From an uncultured Lachnospiraceae bacterium (GTDB lineage: Bacteria > Bacillota > Clostridia > Lachnospirales > Lachnospiraceae): DNA of 30,240 nt. Location: the NCBI GenBank assembly GCA_934408585.1, contig CAKRVA010000019.1:1-30240 (forward strand). Direction: 5' to 3'. Shown in pieces: positions 1 through 8,866 of this stretch. Position numbers and translations under genes: made by a program. Under the pieces are notes generated by a model. That model did no database searches, had not been told where the DNA came from, and saw only the letters and a program-made list of their open reading frames with translations. Within the stretch, counting starts at the first letter, position 1; each line of letters opens with the position of its first letter.

Positions 1-111
1 GCAGGAAGTCGTGCGGAGAATTATGCAAAAGAGAATAACGTACCTGTCGAATCATTAAGTGAGGAAGAATTCTGGTCCCGCTATCCGGAAAGTGCAAAAG
101 CAGAAGAATAA
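1..111 (+). CDS. LRR surface protein, array copy 0, subfamily B (3' end only)
   Basis: Only the last 36 codons lie in the window; the gene begins upstream. They encode the end of a BspA-type LRR domain (a GSRAENYAKENNVPVES stretch) and the family tail SLSEEEFWSRYPES followed by AKAEE and TAA. The same GSRAENYAKENNVPVES stretch occurs in the subfamily B copy ending at 7771, so this copy was probably type B. Its tail is of the kind that always precedes a type A gene, and a type A gene does follow 16 bp later. Its presence shows that the array extends beyond the left edge. Confidence 0.85.
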   Translation, partial: AGSRAENYAKENNVPVESLSEEEFWSRYPESAKAEE

Positions 112-127
112 GAAAAAGGAACGTGTA

Positions 128-1201
128 ATGAACGAAATATATTTTAAGGATAAATATTTAAAGGATACCAAGACACGGGTAAAGGAAGTTCTACGAGTGG
201 TATTAGTTATTATAGCTATATTGGCGGCAGTGTATTGCATTCCGGTATTTCACCCTGTTTATTTGGAAAGTAACTGGTTTTGTAAATATGATGTTCTGCT
301 GGAAGGGTTTCATGCAGAGGTAGGAGAATATCATTCATCGGCATCGGAAAGCACAATAAAAATCCCCCCATTATTGTATGGACGTGTGGTGACTGAAGTG
401 AGGGAAGATTCATGGGAGAATTATACGGGGAATATTAAAGTGGTTTATTTACCTGATACTGTAACACTAATAGGGAATGGGGCTTTTTTTGAAAATGAAA
501 GTATTGAAGAAGTTTATGCAGAAAAGGTAAAAATAGTCGGCGGGCATGCATTTGATTATGCGGAAAAGTTACATACAGTGGAACTGGGAGACCATCTAGA
601 AATGATTGCTGGTGGTGGATTTGAGGAATGTAAGAATTTGAAACATTTTAATTACCCGGATAGTATAACAAATATAAAATTTGATGCTTTTCGAGGTAGT
701 GGAATTGAAAATATTCCGGAGAATAAAGAGGTTCGGATATGGAAAGATGCTTTTTGTAATACTCCATGGGAGAAAAATAATAGAGAAGTATTTGTAACTT
801 TCGATTATTACTATTATGAGTATGACAAAACGATGAATACGCTTTTAAAGTATAATGGAGATGAAAAGACGGTTATCGTACCAAAAGGCGTAGAGATTTT
901 GGGGTGTGAGTGTAAATATACAGAGGACGAGAAGAAACATACGCTTGTGAACGAGGTCTTTCTGCCGGATACGGTAACTGAATTGCGGAGAAATATATTT
1001 ATTGGGCAGGAACATTTGACTATGTATATACCGGACAGTGTAGAGAACATATGGAATAGTAATGCCAGCATAGAGCGAATCGTAACAATAAAAGGAAGCT
1101 ATGCGGAAAGTTTTGCAAAAGAAAATGATATTCCTGTCGAATCATTAAGCGAGGAAGAATTCTGGTCACGCTATCCGGAAAGTGCGAAAGAAGAAGAATA
1201 A
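128..1201 (+). CDS. Membrane-anchored BspA-like leucine-rich-repeat protein, array copy 1 (subfamily A)
   Basis: 357 aa, not assigned to a named gene. Residues 1-20 are short and basic (FKDKYLKDTKTRVKE). Residues 21-41 form one hydrophobic segment (VVLVIIAILAAVYCIPVF). The rest is expected outside the cell by the positive-inside rule. From about residue 95 onward LRR_5-like units occur (YLPDTVTLIGNGAF, VKIVGGHAF, LEMIAGGGFEECKNLKHF), then a second LRR part ending in TIKGSYAESFAKENDIPV, typical of BspA-family C-termini, then the acidic tail SLSEEEFWSRYPESAKEEE. The start at 128 is chosen because AAAAAGGA at 113-120 is well spaced, and the earlier in-frame ATG at 59 lies inside the preceding gene. 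Bases 229-401 equal 8968-9140, and 947-1191 equal 2040-2284. Function is unknown; adhesion or host/bacterial surface binding is an inference. Confidence 0.85.
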   Translation: MNEIYFKDKYLKDTKTRVKEVLRVVLVIIAILAAVYCIPVFHPVYLESNWFCKYDVLLEGFHAEVGEYHSSASESTIKIPPLLYGRVVTEVREDSWENYTGNIKVVYLPDTVTLIGNGAFFENESIEEVYAEKVKIVGGHAFDYAEKLHTVELGDHLEMIAGGGFEECKNLKHFNYPDSITNIKFDAFRGSGIENIPENKEVRIWKDAFCNTPWEKNNREVFVTFDYYYYEYDKTMNTLLKYNGDEKTVIVPKGVEILGCECKYTEDEKKHTLVNEVFLPDTVTELRRNIFIGQEHLTMYIPDSVENIWNSNASIERIVTIKGSYAESFAKENDIPVESLSEEEFWSRYPESAKEEE

Positions 1202-1217
1202 GAAAAAGGAACGTGCA

Positions 1218-2300
1218 ATGAACAAAATATATTTTAAGGATAAATATTTGAAGGATACCAAGACACGAATAAAAGAAGTTCTACGAGTGGTATTAGTTAT
1301 TATAGCTATATTGGCGGTAGTGTATTGCATTCCGGTATTTCATACTATACGTTTGGCAAACAACCGAATCTGTAAATATGATGTGGTGTTGAAAGGATCT
1401 CATGCAATAGTAGGAAGATGTTATCCCTTAGAGAATGGAGCTGAAACAGTAAAAATCCCTTCATTATTGTATGGGCGCCCGGTAACGGAAGTAATGGAGT
1501 ACTCATGGAAAGATTATCAAGGAAATGCTAAAATAATCTATTTGCCTGAGACATTAACGCGGATAGGACATGGAGCTTTTTATGGAAATATGAGTATTGA
1601 AGAAATTTATGCTCCAAATGTGAAAAGTATTGTATACTCAGCATTTGGTAGTGCAGAAAAATTACATACAGTAAATTTTGGAAATCGCTTGGAAACGATT
1701 GGAGCTGGGGCATTTAAAGGATGTAAAAATTTAAGGCATTTTGAATATCCAAAGAGTTTAAGGCTGATTGAAAGGGAAGCTTTTCGGGACAGCGGAATTG
1801 AAAACATTCCGGAGAATAACGATGTGCGGATATGTGAAGGAGCTTTTTGCAATACTCCATGGGAGAAAAATAATAGAGAAGTATTTGTAACTTTTGATTA
1901 TTACTATTATGAGTATGACAAAACAATGAATACATTTCTAAGGTATAACGGGAAAGAAAATACAGTCATAATACCAGCGGGCGTAGAAATTTTGGGGTGT
2001 GAGTGTAAATATACAGAAGGAGAGAAGGAATGTACCATAGTGAACGAGGTCTTTCTGCCGGATACGGTAACTGAATTGCGGAGAAATATATTTATTGGGC
2101 AGGAACATTTGACTATGTATATACCGGACAGTGTAGAGAACATATGGAATAGTAATGCCAGCATAGAGCGAATCGTAACAATAAAAGGAAGCTATGCGGA
2201 AAGTTTTGCAAAAGAAAATGATATTCCTGTCGAATCATTAAGCGAGGAAGAATTCTGGTCACGCTATCCGGAAAGTGCGAAAGAGGAAACAAAGCAATAG
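1218..2300 (+). CDS. Membrane-anchored BspA-like LRR protein, array copy 2 (subfamily A leader, A/B chimera)
   Basis: 360 aa. The leader and membrane segment are of type A (MNKIYFKDKYLKD, then VLVIIAILAVVYCIPVF). The segment after the anchor differs from every other A copy: it reads YPLENGAETVKIP and LYGRPVTEVM, which are hallmarks of subfamily B (other A copies have LYGRVVTEV). The 3' quarter returns to type A and is identical over 245 bp to copy 1. The gene therefore looks like an A/B recombinant. Its tail is AKEETKQ, the form that precedes B genes, and a B gene follows. The start was chosen as for copy 1, 16 bp after the previous stop with an AAAAAGGA ribosome binding site. Role unknown, presumably surface-exposed. 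Confidence 0.85.
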   Translation: MNKIYFKDKYLKDTKTRIKEVLRVVLVIIAILAVVYCIPVFHTIRLANNRICKYDVVLKGSHAIVGRCYPLENGAETVKIPSLLYGRPVTEVMEYSWKDYQGNAKIIYLPETLTRIGHGAFYGNMSIEEIYAPNVKSIVYSAFGSAEKLHTVNFGNRLETIGAGAFKGCKNLRHFEYPKSLRLIEREAFRDSGIENIPENNDVRICEGAFCNTPWEKNNREVFVTFDYYYYEYDKTMNTFLRYNGKENTVIIPAGVEILGCECKYTEGEKECTIVNEVFLPDTVTELRRNIFIGQEHLTMYIPDSVENIWNSNASIERIVTIKGSYAESFAKENDIPVESLSEEEFWSRYPESAKEETKQ

Positions 2301-2326
2301 AAAACAAATGATATGAGGAAGATATG

Positions 2327-3379
2327 ATGAATGAAAACCGCCAGAAAAAAACAATAATAAATTCGAGATGGTTTCCCATAATGATAAGTGTAGTGGTACT
2401 AATTTTTATATACTGTATTCCAATATTCCACCCAATATATTTGCAACATAACCGATTCTGTCCTTATGATGTTCTATTAGAGGGATTTCATGCTGAAGTA
2501 GGGAATTATTATCCCTCAAAGGATGGGATAGAGACAGTAAAAATCCCCTCGGTGTTGTATGGACGACCGGTAACTGAAGTGATGTACTTAACGTGGCAGT
2601 ATTATTCAGTGGGTACAAAGGTTTACTTGCCGGATACAGTAAGGGTAATTGGGGGAGGCGCATTTTATAATAATAAAAATGTTGAAGAGGTTTATGCTAA
2701 AAATGTAGAAATCGTTGATAATTGGGCATTTGCAGAAATGGAGAACCTGCATACGATAGAACTTGGGAATCATCTGAAAAGTATTAATCATAAGGTTTTT
2801 CATGGATGCAAAAGTTTAATCCGTTTTGAATATCCGGATAGCTTACAACAGATTAAGCGTGGAGCTTTTCAAGGTAGTGGAATCGAGGAAATTCCGGAGA
2901 AAAAGGACGTTCTGCTATGGAAAGGAGCATTTTATGATACTTCGTGGGAGAAAAATAATGAAGAAGCATTTGTAATTCTGGATTATTATTATGAGGAAGA
3001 TGACCAAACGAAGACAACCCTGATACGGTACAACGGTAAGGAAAAGACTGTTGTTATACCGGAAGGAGTGGAATTGGTTGGCTGTTCATATACAAAAGAA
3101 GGAAAATGTCGTTATCAGATAGATGAGATGTTTCTGCCGGATACCGTAACCGAAGTATATGGGGATATAGTTAGCGACCAAAATCATCTGACCATGTATA
3201 TGCCGGATAGTGTAGAAAAGATATGGGAAGATTATAGTGGCATAAAACGAATTGTAACAATAGAAGGAAGCTATGCAGAAAAATTTGCAAAGAAATGTAA
3301 TATTCCTGTCGAATCATTAAGTGAGGAAGAATTCTGGTCACGCTATCCGGAAAGTGCGAAAGAAGAAACAAAGCAATAG
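2327..3379 (+). CDS. Membrane-anchored BspA-like LRR protein, array copy 3 (subfamily B)
   Basis: 350 aa. Type B leader MNENRQKKTIINSR, then the membrane segment WFPIMISVVVLIFIYCIPIF (about 15-34), then HNRFCPYDVLLEGFHAEVG and LRR_5 units. Two adjacent ATGs exist (2324 and 2327). The second is preferred because GAGGAAG at 2315-2321 lies 5 nt before it, and because copy 8 retains only the equivalent of the second ATG. The 3' half is shared perfectly with copy 8: bases 2898-3276 equal 8375-8753 (379 bp, no mismatch seen), while the 5' halves differ. This indicates recent gene conversion or partial duplication. The tail is AKEETKQ and a B gene follows. Confidence 0.85.
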   Translation: MNENRQKKTIINSRWFPIMISVVVLIFIYCIPIFHPIYLQHNRFCPYDVLLEGFHAEVGNYYPSKDGIETVKIPSVLYGRPVTEVMYLTWQYYSVGTKVYLPDTVRVIGGGAFYNNKNVEEVYAKNVEIVDNWAFAEMENLHTIELGNHLKSINHKVFHGCKSLIRFEYPDSLQQIKRGAFQGSGIEEIPEKKDVLLWKGAFYDTSWEKNNEEAFVILDYYYEEDDQTKTTLIRYNGKEKTVVIPEGVELVGCSYTKEGKCRYQIDEMFLPDTVTEVYGDIVSDQNHLTMYMPDSVEKIWEDYSGIKRIVTIEGSYAEKFAKKCNIPVESLSEEEFWSRYPESAKEETKQ

Positions 3380-3405
3380 AAAACAAATGATATGAGGAAG
3401 ATATG

Positions 3406-4452
3406 ATGAACAAAAACCACCAGAAAAAAACAATAATAAATTCGAGATGGTTTCCTATAATGATAAGTGCAGTGATACTGATTTTTATATACTGCATTCC
3501 GGTATTCCGCCCAATATATCTGGAGCATAATCGATTCTGTCCCTATGATGTTCTGCTAGAGGGATTTCATGCCGAAGTAGGGAATTATTATCCTTCGGAG
3601 GAGGGAATAGAGATAGTAAAAATCTCCTCGATACTGTATGGACGACCGGTAACTGAGATAATGGAGGAATCGTGGAAGTATTTTTCAGTTCCTAAGATAG
3701 TTTATCTGCCAGATACGGTAAAGGTAATTGGTTATAATGCATTTTATAAAAATAACACGGTGGAAGAGGTTTATGCTAAAAATGTAGAAATCGTTGACAA
3801 TTGGGCATTTGTAGATATGGAGAATCTGCATACGGTAGAACTTGGAAATCATTTGGAATTTATTAATTATGCAGCTTTTAATGGGTGTAAAAGTTTAACC
3901 CATATCGATTATCCGGATAGCTTAAAGCAGATAGAGTGTGATGCTTTTGGTAAAAGTGGAATTGAGAACATTCCAGAGAATAAAGATGTTCTGATATGGA
4001 AGGATGCTTTTTATGATACTCCATGGGAAGAAAACAACGACGAAACATTTGTAATATTGGATTATTATTATGAGAGAGATGATGAAACGAAGACAACTTT
4101 GTTAGGGTACAACGGGAAAGAAAAGATTGTTGTTATACCGGAAGGAGTGGAGGTTATTGGTGGTGCAAAAAAAATGGAAGACAATTGCCGTTATCAGGTG
4201 GATGAAGTCTTTTTGCCGGATACGGTAACTATATTGTGGGGAAATATATTTGAAGGACAGGAACATTTAACGATATATATGCCAGACAGCATAACAGGTA
4301 TACGGAGTAGTTATGCAAGTATAAAGCAAATTGTAACGATAGAAGGAAGCTATGCAGAAAAATTTGCAAAGAAATGTGATATCCCTGTCGAATCATTAAG
4401 TGAGGAAGAATTCTGGTCCCGATATCCGGAAAGTGCGAAAGCAGAAGAATAA
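3406..4452 (+). CDS. Membrane-anchored BspA-like LRR protein, array copy 4 (subfamily B)
   Basis: 348 aa with leader MNKNHQKKTIINSR, one membrane segment near residues 15-34 and an LRR_5 ectodomain. Start at the second of two adjacent ATGs, as in copy 3. The 272-bp block 3300-3571 is identical to 6613-6884. It covers the 3' end of the previous gene, the spacer, the ribosome binding site and the first third of this gene, so the duplicated unit ignores gene boundaries. A further 110 bp (3682-3791) equals 11349-11458 in the last copy. The tail is AKAEE, the type that precedes A genes, and an A gene follows. Confidence 0.85.
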   Translation: MNKNHQKKTIINSRWFPIMISAVILIFIYCIPVFRPIYLEHNRFCPYDVLLEGFHAEVGNYYPSEEGIEIVKISSILYGRPVTEIMEESWKYFSVPKIVYLPDTVKVIGYNAFYKNNTVEEVYAKNVEIVDNWAFVDMENLHTVELGNHLEFINYAAFNGCKSLTHIDYPDSLKQIECDAFGKSGIENIPENKDVLIWKDAFYDTPWEENNDETFVILDYYYERDDETKTTLLGYNGKEKIVVIPEGVEVIGGAKKMEDNCRYQVDEVFLPDTVTILWGNIFEGQEHLTIYMPDSITGIRSSYASIKQIVTIEGSYAEKFAKKCDIPVESLSEEEFWSRYPESAKAEE

Positions 4453-4468
4453 GAAAAAGGAACATGCA

Positions 4469-5572
4469 ATGAACGAAATATATTTTAAGGATAAATATTT
4501 GAAAGATAAACGTTTGAAAGATAAGCATTTAAAAGATACTAAGACACGGGTAAAGGAAGTTTTACGAGTGGTATTAGTCATTATAGCTGTGCTGGCGATA
4601 GCGTATTGCATTCCAATATTTCATCCGGTTTATTTAAAAAGCAACTGGTTTTGTAAATATGATGTTCTGTTAAATGGATTTCATGCAGAGGTGGGAGAAT
4701 ATCATTCATCGGCATCGGAAAGCACAATAAAAATTCCAACCATATTGTATGGGCGTGTAGTGACGGATGTGAAGGCATATGCATGGAGAAATTACGAAGG
4801 TAATATTAAGGTCATTTATCTACCGGATACTATAACACGAATAAGATACGGAGCTTTTTTGGAAAATGAGAGTATTGAAGAAATTTATGCAGAAAAAATA
4901 AAAGTAGTTGAAGGACATGCATTTAATCATGCGGAGAAACTACACACAGTTGAATTGGGAGACTATCTGGAAATCGTTGGAGGTGGAGGATTTAAAGAGT
5001 GTAAAAATTTGAAACATTTTAACTACCCGGATAGTTTAACGAATATAAAATTTGATGCTTTTCGTGGTAGTGGAGTTGAAAACATTCCGGAGAATAAAGA
5101 GGTTCGGATATGGAAAGATGCTTTTTGTGATACCCCATGGGAGAATAATAATAGAGAAGTATTCGTAACATTTGATTATTACTATTATCAGTATGACAAA
5201 ACAATGAATACACTTCTAAAGTATAACGGGAAAGAAAAGACAGTCGTCATACCAGAAGGTGTAGAAATCGTGGGTTGTGGATGGGGGCATACGGAGGAAG
5301 CAAAGCTTCATACCCTAGTGGATGAAGTCTTTCTGCCGGATACAGTAACTGAATTACGGGAAAATATATTTATTGGACAGGAACATTTGACCATGTATAT
5401 ACCCAATAGTGTAGAAAAAATATGGAGCAGTAATGCATGCATAGAACAAATCGTAACAATAAAAGGAAGCTATGCGGAAAGCTTTGCAAAAGAAAATGAT
5501 ATTCCTGTCGAATCATTAAGTGAGGAAGAATTCTGGTCACGCTATCCGGAAAGTACGAAAGCAGAAGAATAA
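4469..5572 (+). CDS. Membrane-anchored BspA-like LRR protein, array copy 5 (subfamily A, expanded N-terminal repeat)
   Basis: 367 aa. It differs from copies 1, 2 and 9 by a cytosolic N-terminal expansion: the pentapeptide [YRH]LKDK is present three times (KYLKDKRLKDKHLKDTK), encoded by three 15-bp units at 4487-4531. The membrane segment follows (VVLVIIAVLAIAYCIPIF), then the LRR_5 ectodomain. The start is the ATG at 4469 with AAAAAGG upstream; an out-of-frame ATG lies at 4464. Bases 4535-4669 equal 5640-5774 in the next copy (135 bp). The tail TKAEE precedes an A gene, consistent with the array rule. Confidence 0.85.
   Translation: MNEIYFKDKYLKDKRLKDKHLKDTKTRVKEVLRVVLVIIAVLAIAYCIPIFHPVYLKSNWFCKYDVLLNGFHAEVGEYHSSASESTIKIPTILYGRVVTDVKAYAWRNYEGNIKVIYLPDTITRIRYGAFLENESIEEIYAEKIKVVEGHAFNHAEKLHTVELGDYLEIVGGGGFKECKNLKHFNYPDSLTNIKFDAFRGSGVENIPENKEVRIWKDAFCDTPWENNNREVFVTFDYYYYQYDKTMNTLLKYNGKEKTVVIPEGVEIVGCGWGHTEEAKLHTLVDEVFLPDTVTELRENIFIGQEHLTMYIPNSVEKIWSSNACIEQIVTIKGSYAESFAKENDIPVESLSEEEFWSRYPESTKAEE
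4487..4531 (+). repeat. 15-bp variable-number repeat in LRR copy 5
   Basis: Three consecutive 15-bp units of the form AA[AG]GATAA[AG]xxxTT[AG] encode KDKYL, KDKRL and KDKHL in the predicted cytosolic N-terminus. The equivalent position holds two units in copy 6 (5607-5636) and one in copies 1, 2 and 9. The unit keeps frame, so copy number changes only the length of the charged segment before the membrane anchor. Confidence 0.8.
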
Positions 5573-5588
5573 GAAAAAGGAACGTGTA

Positions 5589-6692
5589 ATGAACGAAATA
5601 TATTTTAAGGATAAATATTTAAAAGATAAGCATTTAAAGGATACTAAGACACGGGTAAAGGAAGTTTTACGAGTGGTATTAGTCATTATAGCTGTGCTGG
5701 CGATAGCGTATTGCATTCCAATATTTCATCCGGTTTATTTAAAAAGCAACTGGTTTTGTAAATATGATGTTCTGCTGGAAGGGTTTCATGCAGAGGTAGG
5801 AGAATATCATTCATCCACACAGGAAAGTGTGGTAAAAATCCCCACCATATTGTATGGACGTGTGGTGACGGAAGTAAAGAAAGATTCTTGGGAACATTAT
5901 ATAGGTAATATTAAGGTGATCTATTTGCCTGATACAGTAACACTAATAGGAAATGGAGCTTTTTATAGAAATGAAAGTATTGAAGAAGTATATGCAGAAA
6001 AAGTAAGAGTAGTTGGTGGACATGCATTTAATCATGCGGAGAAACTACATACAGTGGAACTAGGAGATCATCTGGAAATAATTGGAGATGGTGGATTTAA
6101 AGAGTGTAAAAATTTGAAACATTTTAACTATCCGGATAGTTTAACGAATATAAAATTTGATGCTTTCCGTAGTAGTGGAGTTGAAAACATTCCCGAGAAT
6201 AAAGAGGTTCGGATATGGAAAGATGCTTTTTGTGATACCCCATGGGAGAATAATAATAGCGAAGTATTCGTAACATTTGATTATTATTATTATTATTATT
6301 ATGAGTATGACAAAACAATGAATACACTTCTAAAGTATAACGGGAAAGAAAAGACAGTCGTCATACCAGAAGGCATAGAAATAGTGGGTTGTGGATGGGG
6401 ACATACGGAGAAAGCAAAGCTTTGTGCTCCGGTGGATGAAGTCTTTCTGCCGGATACGGTAACTGAATTACGGGGAAATATATTTATTGGGCAGGAACAC
6501 TTGACTATGTATATACCGGACAGTGTAGAGAACATATGGAATAGTAATGCCAGCATAGAACAAATCGTAACAATAAAAGGAAGCTATGCGGAAAGCTTTG
6601 CAAAAGAAAATGATATTCCTGTCGAATCATTAAGTGAGGAAGAATTCTGGTCACGCTATCCGGAAAGTGCGAAAGAAGAAACAAAGCAATAG
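5589..6692 (+). CDS. Membrane-anchored BspA-like LRR protein, array copy 6 (subfamily A, poly-Tyr tract)
   Basis: 367 aa. The N-terminus carries two copies of the 15-bp/5-aa LKDK repeat (5607-5636), against three in copy 5 and one in copy 1. In the middle of the ectodomain a TAT microsatellite (about 6280-6302) encodes seven consecutive tyrosines before EYD, where the other A copies have four. The change is in frame. The membrane segment and LRR_5 units match copy 5. The tail is AKEETKQ and a B gene follows. The start is chosen by the same ribosome-binding-site spacing as the other A copies. Confidence 0.85.
   Translation: MNEIYFKDKYLKDKHLKDTKTRVKEVLRVVLVIIAVLAIAYCIPIFHPVYLKSNWFCKYDVLLEGFHAEVGEYHSSTQESVVKIPTILYGRVVTEVKKDSWEHYIGNIKVIYLPDTVTLIGNGAFYRNESIEEVYAEKVRVVGGHAFNHAEKLHTVELGDHLEIIGDGGFKECKNLKHFNYPDSLTNIKFDAFRSSGVENIPENKEVRIWKDAFCDTPWENNNSEVFVTFDYYYYYYYEYDKTMNTLLKYNGKEKTVVIPEGIEIVGCGWGHTEKAKLCAPVDEVFLPDTVTELRGNIFIGQEHLTMYIPDSVENIWNSNASIEQIVTIKGSYAESFAKENDIPVESLSEEEFWSRYPESAKEETKQ
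6280..6302 (+). repeat. ATT/TAT trinucleotide microsatellite in LRR copy 6
   Basis: An uninterrupted ATT-phase tract of about 23 nt encodes seven tyrosines. Sister copies have four tyrosine codons interrupted by TAC. Slippage here would change tyrosine number without a frameshift. Confidence 0.8.
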
Positions 6693-6718
6693 AAAACAAA
6701 TGATATGAGGAAGATATG

Positions 6719-7771
6719 ATGAACAAAAACCACCAGAAAAAAACAATAATAAATTCGAGATGGTTTCCTATAATGATAAGTGCAGTGATACTGATTTTTA
6801 TATACTGCATTCCGGTATTCCGCCCAATATATCTGGAGCATAATCGATTCTGTCCCTATGATGTTCTGCTAGAGGGATTTCATGTCGAAGTAGGGAATTA
6901 TTATCCCTCGGAGGAGGAAATAGAGATAGTAAAAATCCCCTCGATACTGTATGGACGACCGGTAACTGAGATAATGGATCAAACGTGGCAGTATTACTCG
7001 GTCGGAGCGACAGTTTGTCTGCCAGATACGGTAAAGGTAATTGGCTATAGGGCATTTAATAAAAATAAAATTGTGGAAGAGGTTTATGCTAAAAATGTAG
7101 AAATTGTTGATAAGTGGGCATTTGCAGAAATGGAGAATCTACATATAGCTGAGCTTGGAAATCATTTGGAAAGTATTAATCATAAAGCCTTTTATGAGTG
7201 TAAAAATTTACTTCATTTTGATTATCCGGATAGTTTAAAGAAGATAGGATATGAAGCCTTTCGGGATAGTGGTGTTGAGAATATTCCAGAGAATGGGGAT
7301 ATTTTACTATGGGAGGATGCATTTTATAATACCTCATGGGAAAAAAGTAATGACGAAACATTTGTAACGTTGGATTATTACAATGAAGATGATAATAGAG
7401 TAATGCCAACCCTGTTACGGTACAATGGGAAAGAAAAGACTGTTGTTATACCGGAAGGAGTGGAGGTTATTGGAGGTGCAAAAATACTAGAAGAAAAATG
7501 TCGTTATCAGGTGGATGAAGTTTTTTTGCCGAATACGGTAACTAAGTTACGGGGAAACATATTTAAGGGTCAGAGCCATTTAACAATTTATATGCCGGAT
7601 AGCGTAGAGAAGATACGTGGGAATTATAGTGGTATAGGGAAAATTGTAACGATAGCAGGAAGTCGTGCGGAGAATTATGCAAAAGAGAATAACGTACCTG
7701 TCGAATCATTAAGTGAGGAAGAATTCTGGTTCTGCTATCCGGAAAGTGCGAAAGAAGAAACAAAGCAATAG
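6719..7771 (+). CDS. Membrane-anchored BspA-like LRR protein, array copy 7 (subfamily B)
   Basis: 350 aa. The first 166 coding bases, and the preceding spacer and gene end, are identical to copy 4 (6613-6884 equals 3300-3571). The body then diverges (QTWQYYSVGATVCLPDTVKVIGYRAF). The 3' end encodes TIAGSRAENYAKENNVPVES, matching the partial copy at the left edge rather than its neighbours. The conserved tail motif reads FWFCYPES instead of FWSRYPES, the only deviation of that kind in the array. It ends AKEETKQ and a B gene follows. Start at the second ATG, as for the other B copies. Confidence 0.85.
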   Translation: MNKNHQKKTIINSRWFPIMISAVILIFIYCIPVFRPIYLEHNRFCPYDVLLEGFHVEVGNYYPSEEEIEIVKIPSILYGRPVTEIMDQTWQYYSVGATVCLPDTVKVIGYRAFNKNKIVEEVYAKNVEIVDKWAFAEMENLHIAELGNHLESINHKAFYECKNLLHFDYPDSLKKIGYEAFRDSGVENIPENGDILLWEDAFYNTSWEKSNDETFVTLDYYNEDDNRVMPTLLRYNGKEKTVVIPEGVEVIGGAKILEEKCRYQVDEVFLPNTVTKLRGNIFKGQSHLTIYMPDSVEKIRGNYSGIGKIVTIAGSRAENYAKENNVPVESLSEEEFWFCYPESAKEETKQ

Positions 7772-7797
7772 AAAACAAACGATATGAGGAAGATATA

Positions 7798-8850
7798 ATG
7801 AACAAAAACCACCGGGAAAAACTAGAAAAGAGAAAGATAAATAAGAAATGGTATGCCCTAATCATAAGTGTAATGATACTGATTATTTTATACTGCATTC
7901 CGATATTCCGTCCCGTATATTTGAGACATAATCGATTCTGTCCTTATGATGTTCTATTAGAGGGATTTCATGCCGAAGTAGGAAATTATTATCCTTCGGA
8001 GGGGAGAGAGATAGTAAAAATTCCTTCGGTGTTGTATGGACGACCGGTAACGGAAGTAATGGACCAAACATGGCAGTATTATGTAGGGGGGAAAATTATT
8101 TATCTACCGGATACAGTAAAGGTGATTGGTTATAGAGCATTTCATAAAAATAAAAACGTGGAAGAAATCTATGCTAAAAACGTGGAAATTGTTGATAATT
8201 GGGCATTTTCGTATACAGAGAAGTTGCATAAGGTGGAGCTTGGAAACCATCTGAGAAGTATTAATCATAAGGCTTTTCGGGGGTGTAAAAGTTTAACCCA
8301 TTTTGAATATCCGGATAGTTTAAAGCAGATTGAGCGTGGAGCTTTTCAAGGTAGCGGAATCGAGAAAATTCCGAAGAAAAAGGACGTTCTGCTATGGAAA
8401 GGAGCATTTTATGATACTTCGTGGGAGAAAAATAATGAAGAAGCATTTGTAATTCTGGATTATTATTATGAGGAAGATGACCAAACGAAGACAACCCTGA
8501 TACGGTACAACGGTAAGGAAAAGACTGTTGTTATACCGGAAGGAGTGGAATTGGTTGGCTGTTCATATACAAAAGAAGGAAAATGTCGTTATCAGATAGA
8601 TGAGATGTTTCTGCCGGATACCGTAACCGAAGTATATGGGGATATAGTTAGCGACCAAAATCATCTGACCATGTATATGCCGGATAGTGTAGAAAAGATA
8701 TGGGAAGATTATAGTGGCATAAAACGAATTGTAACAATAGAAGGAAGCTATGCGGAAAACTTCGCGAAAAAGAATAACGTACCTGTCGAATCATTAAGTG
8801 AGGAAGAATTCTGGTCACGCTATCCGGAAAGTGCAAAAGCAGAAGAATAA
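7798..8850 (+). CDS. Membrane-anchored BspA-like LRR protein, array copy 8 (subfamily B)
   Basis: 350 aa. The leader is more divergent than in other B copies (MNKNHREKLEKRKINKKW, then YALIISVMILIILYCIPIF). There is only one ATG here; the first of the double ATGs found elsewhere is ATA, which supports the second ATG as the real start in the family. The 3' half (8375-8753) is identical to copy 3 across 379 bp. The end encodes KKNNVPVES. The tail is AKAEE and an A gene follows 16 bp after the stop. Confidence 0.85.
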   Translation: MNKNHREKLEKRKINKKWYALIISVMILIILYCIPIFRPVYLRHNRFCPYDVLLEGFHAEVGNYYPSEGREIVKIPSVLYGRPVTEVMDQTWQYYVGGKIIYLPDTVKVIGYRAFHKNKNVEEIYAKNVEIVDNWAFSYTEKLHKVELGNHLRSINHKAFRGCKSLTHFEYPDSLKQIERGAFQGSGIEKIPKKKDVLLWKGAFYDTSWEKNNEEAFVILDYYYEEDDQTKTTLIRYNGKEKTVVIPEGVELVGCSYTKEGKCRYQIDEMFLPDTVTEVYGDIVSDQNHLTMYMPDSVEKIWEDYSGIKRIVTIEGSYAENFAKKNNVPVESLSEEEFWSRYPESAKAEE

Positions 8851-8866
8851 GAAAAAGGAACGTGCA

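Noticed and set aside
59..127. N-terminal extensions of A-type LRR genes (also at 1182, 4400, 5520, 8798)
   Set aside because: These codons lie inside the 3' end of the preceding gene read in another frame; the downstream ATG has the conserved leader and an AAAAAGGA site at proper distance.
814..1071. Antisense frames of about 60-110 aa across the LRR array (also at 1907, 6299, 9553 and others)
   Set aside because: They recur at the same place in each paralogue as mirror images of the coding strand, have no ribosome binding sites, and show no family resemblance.
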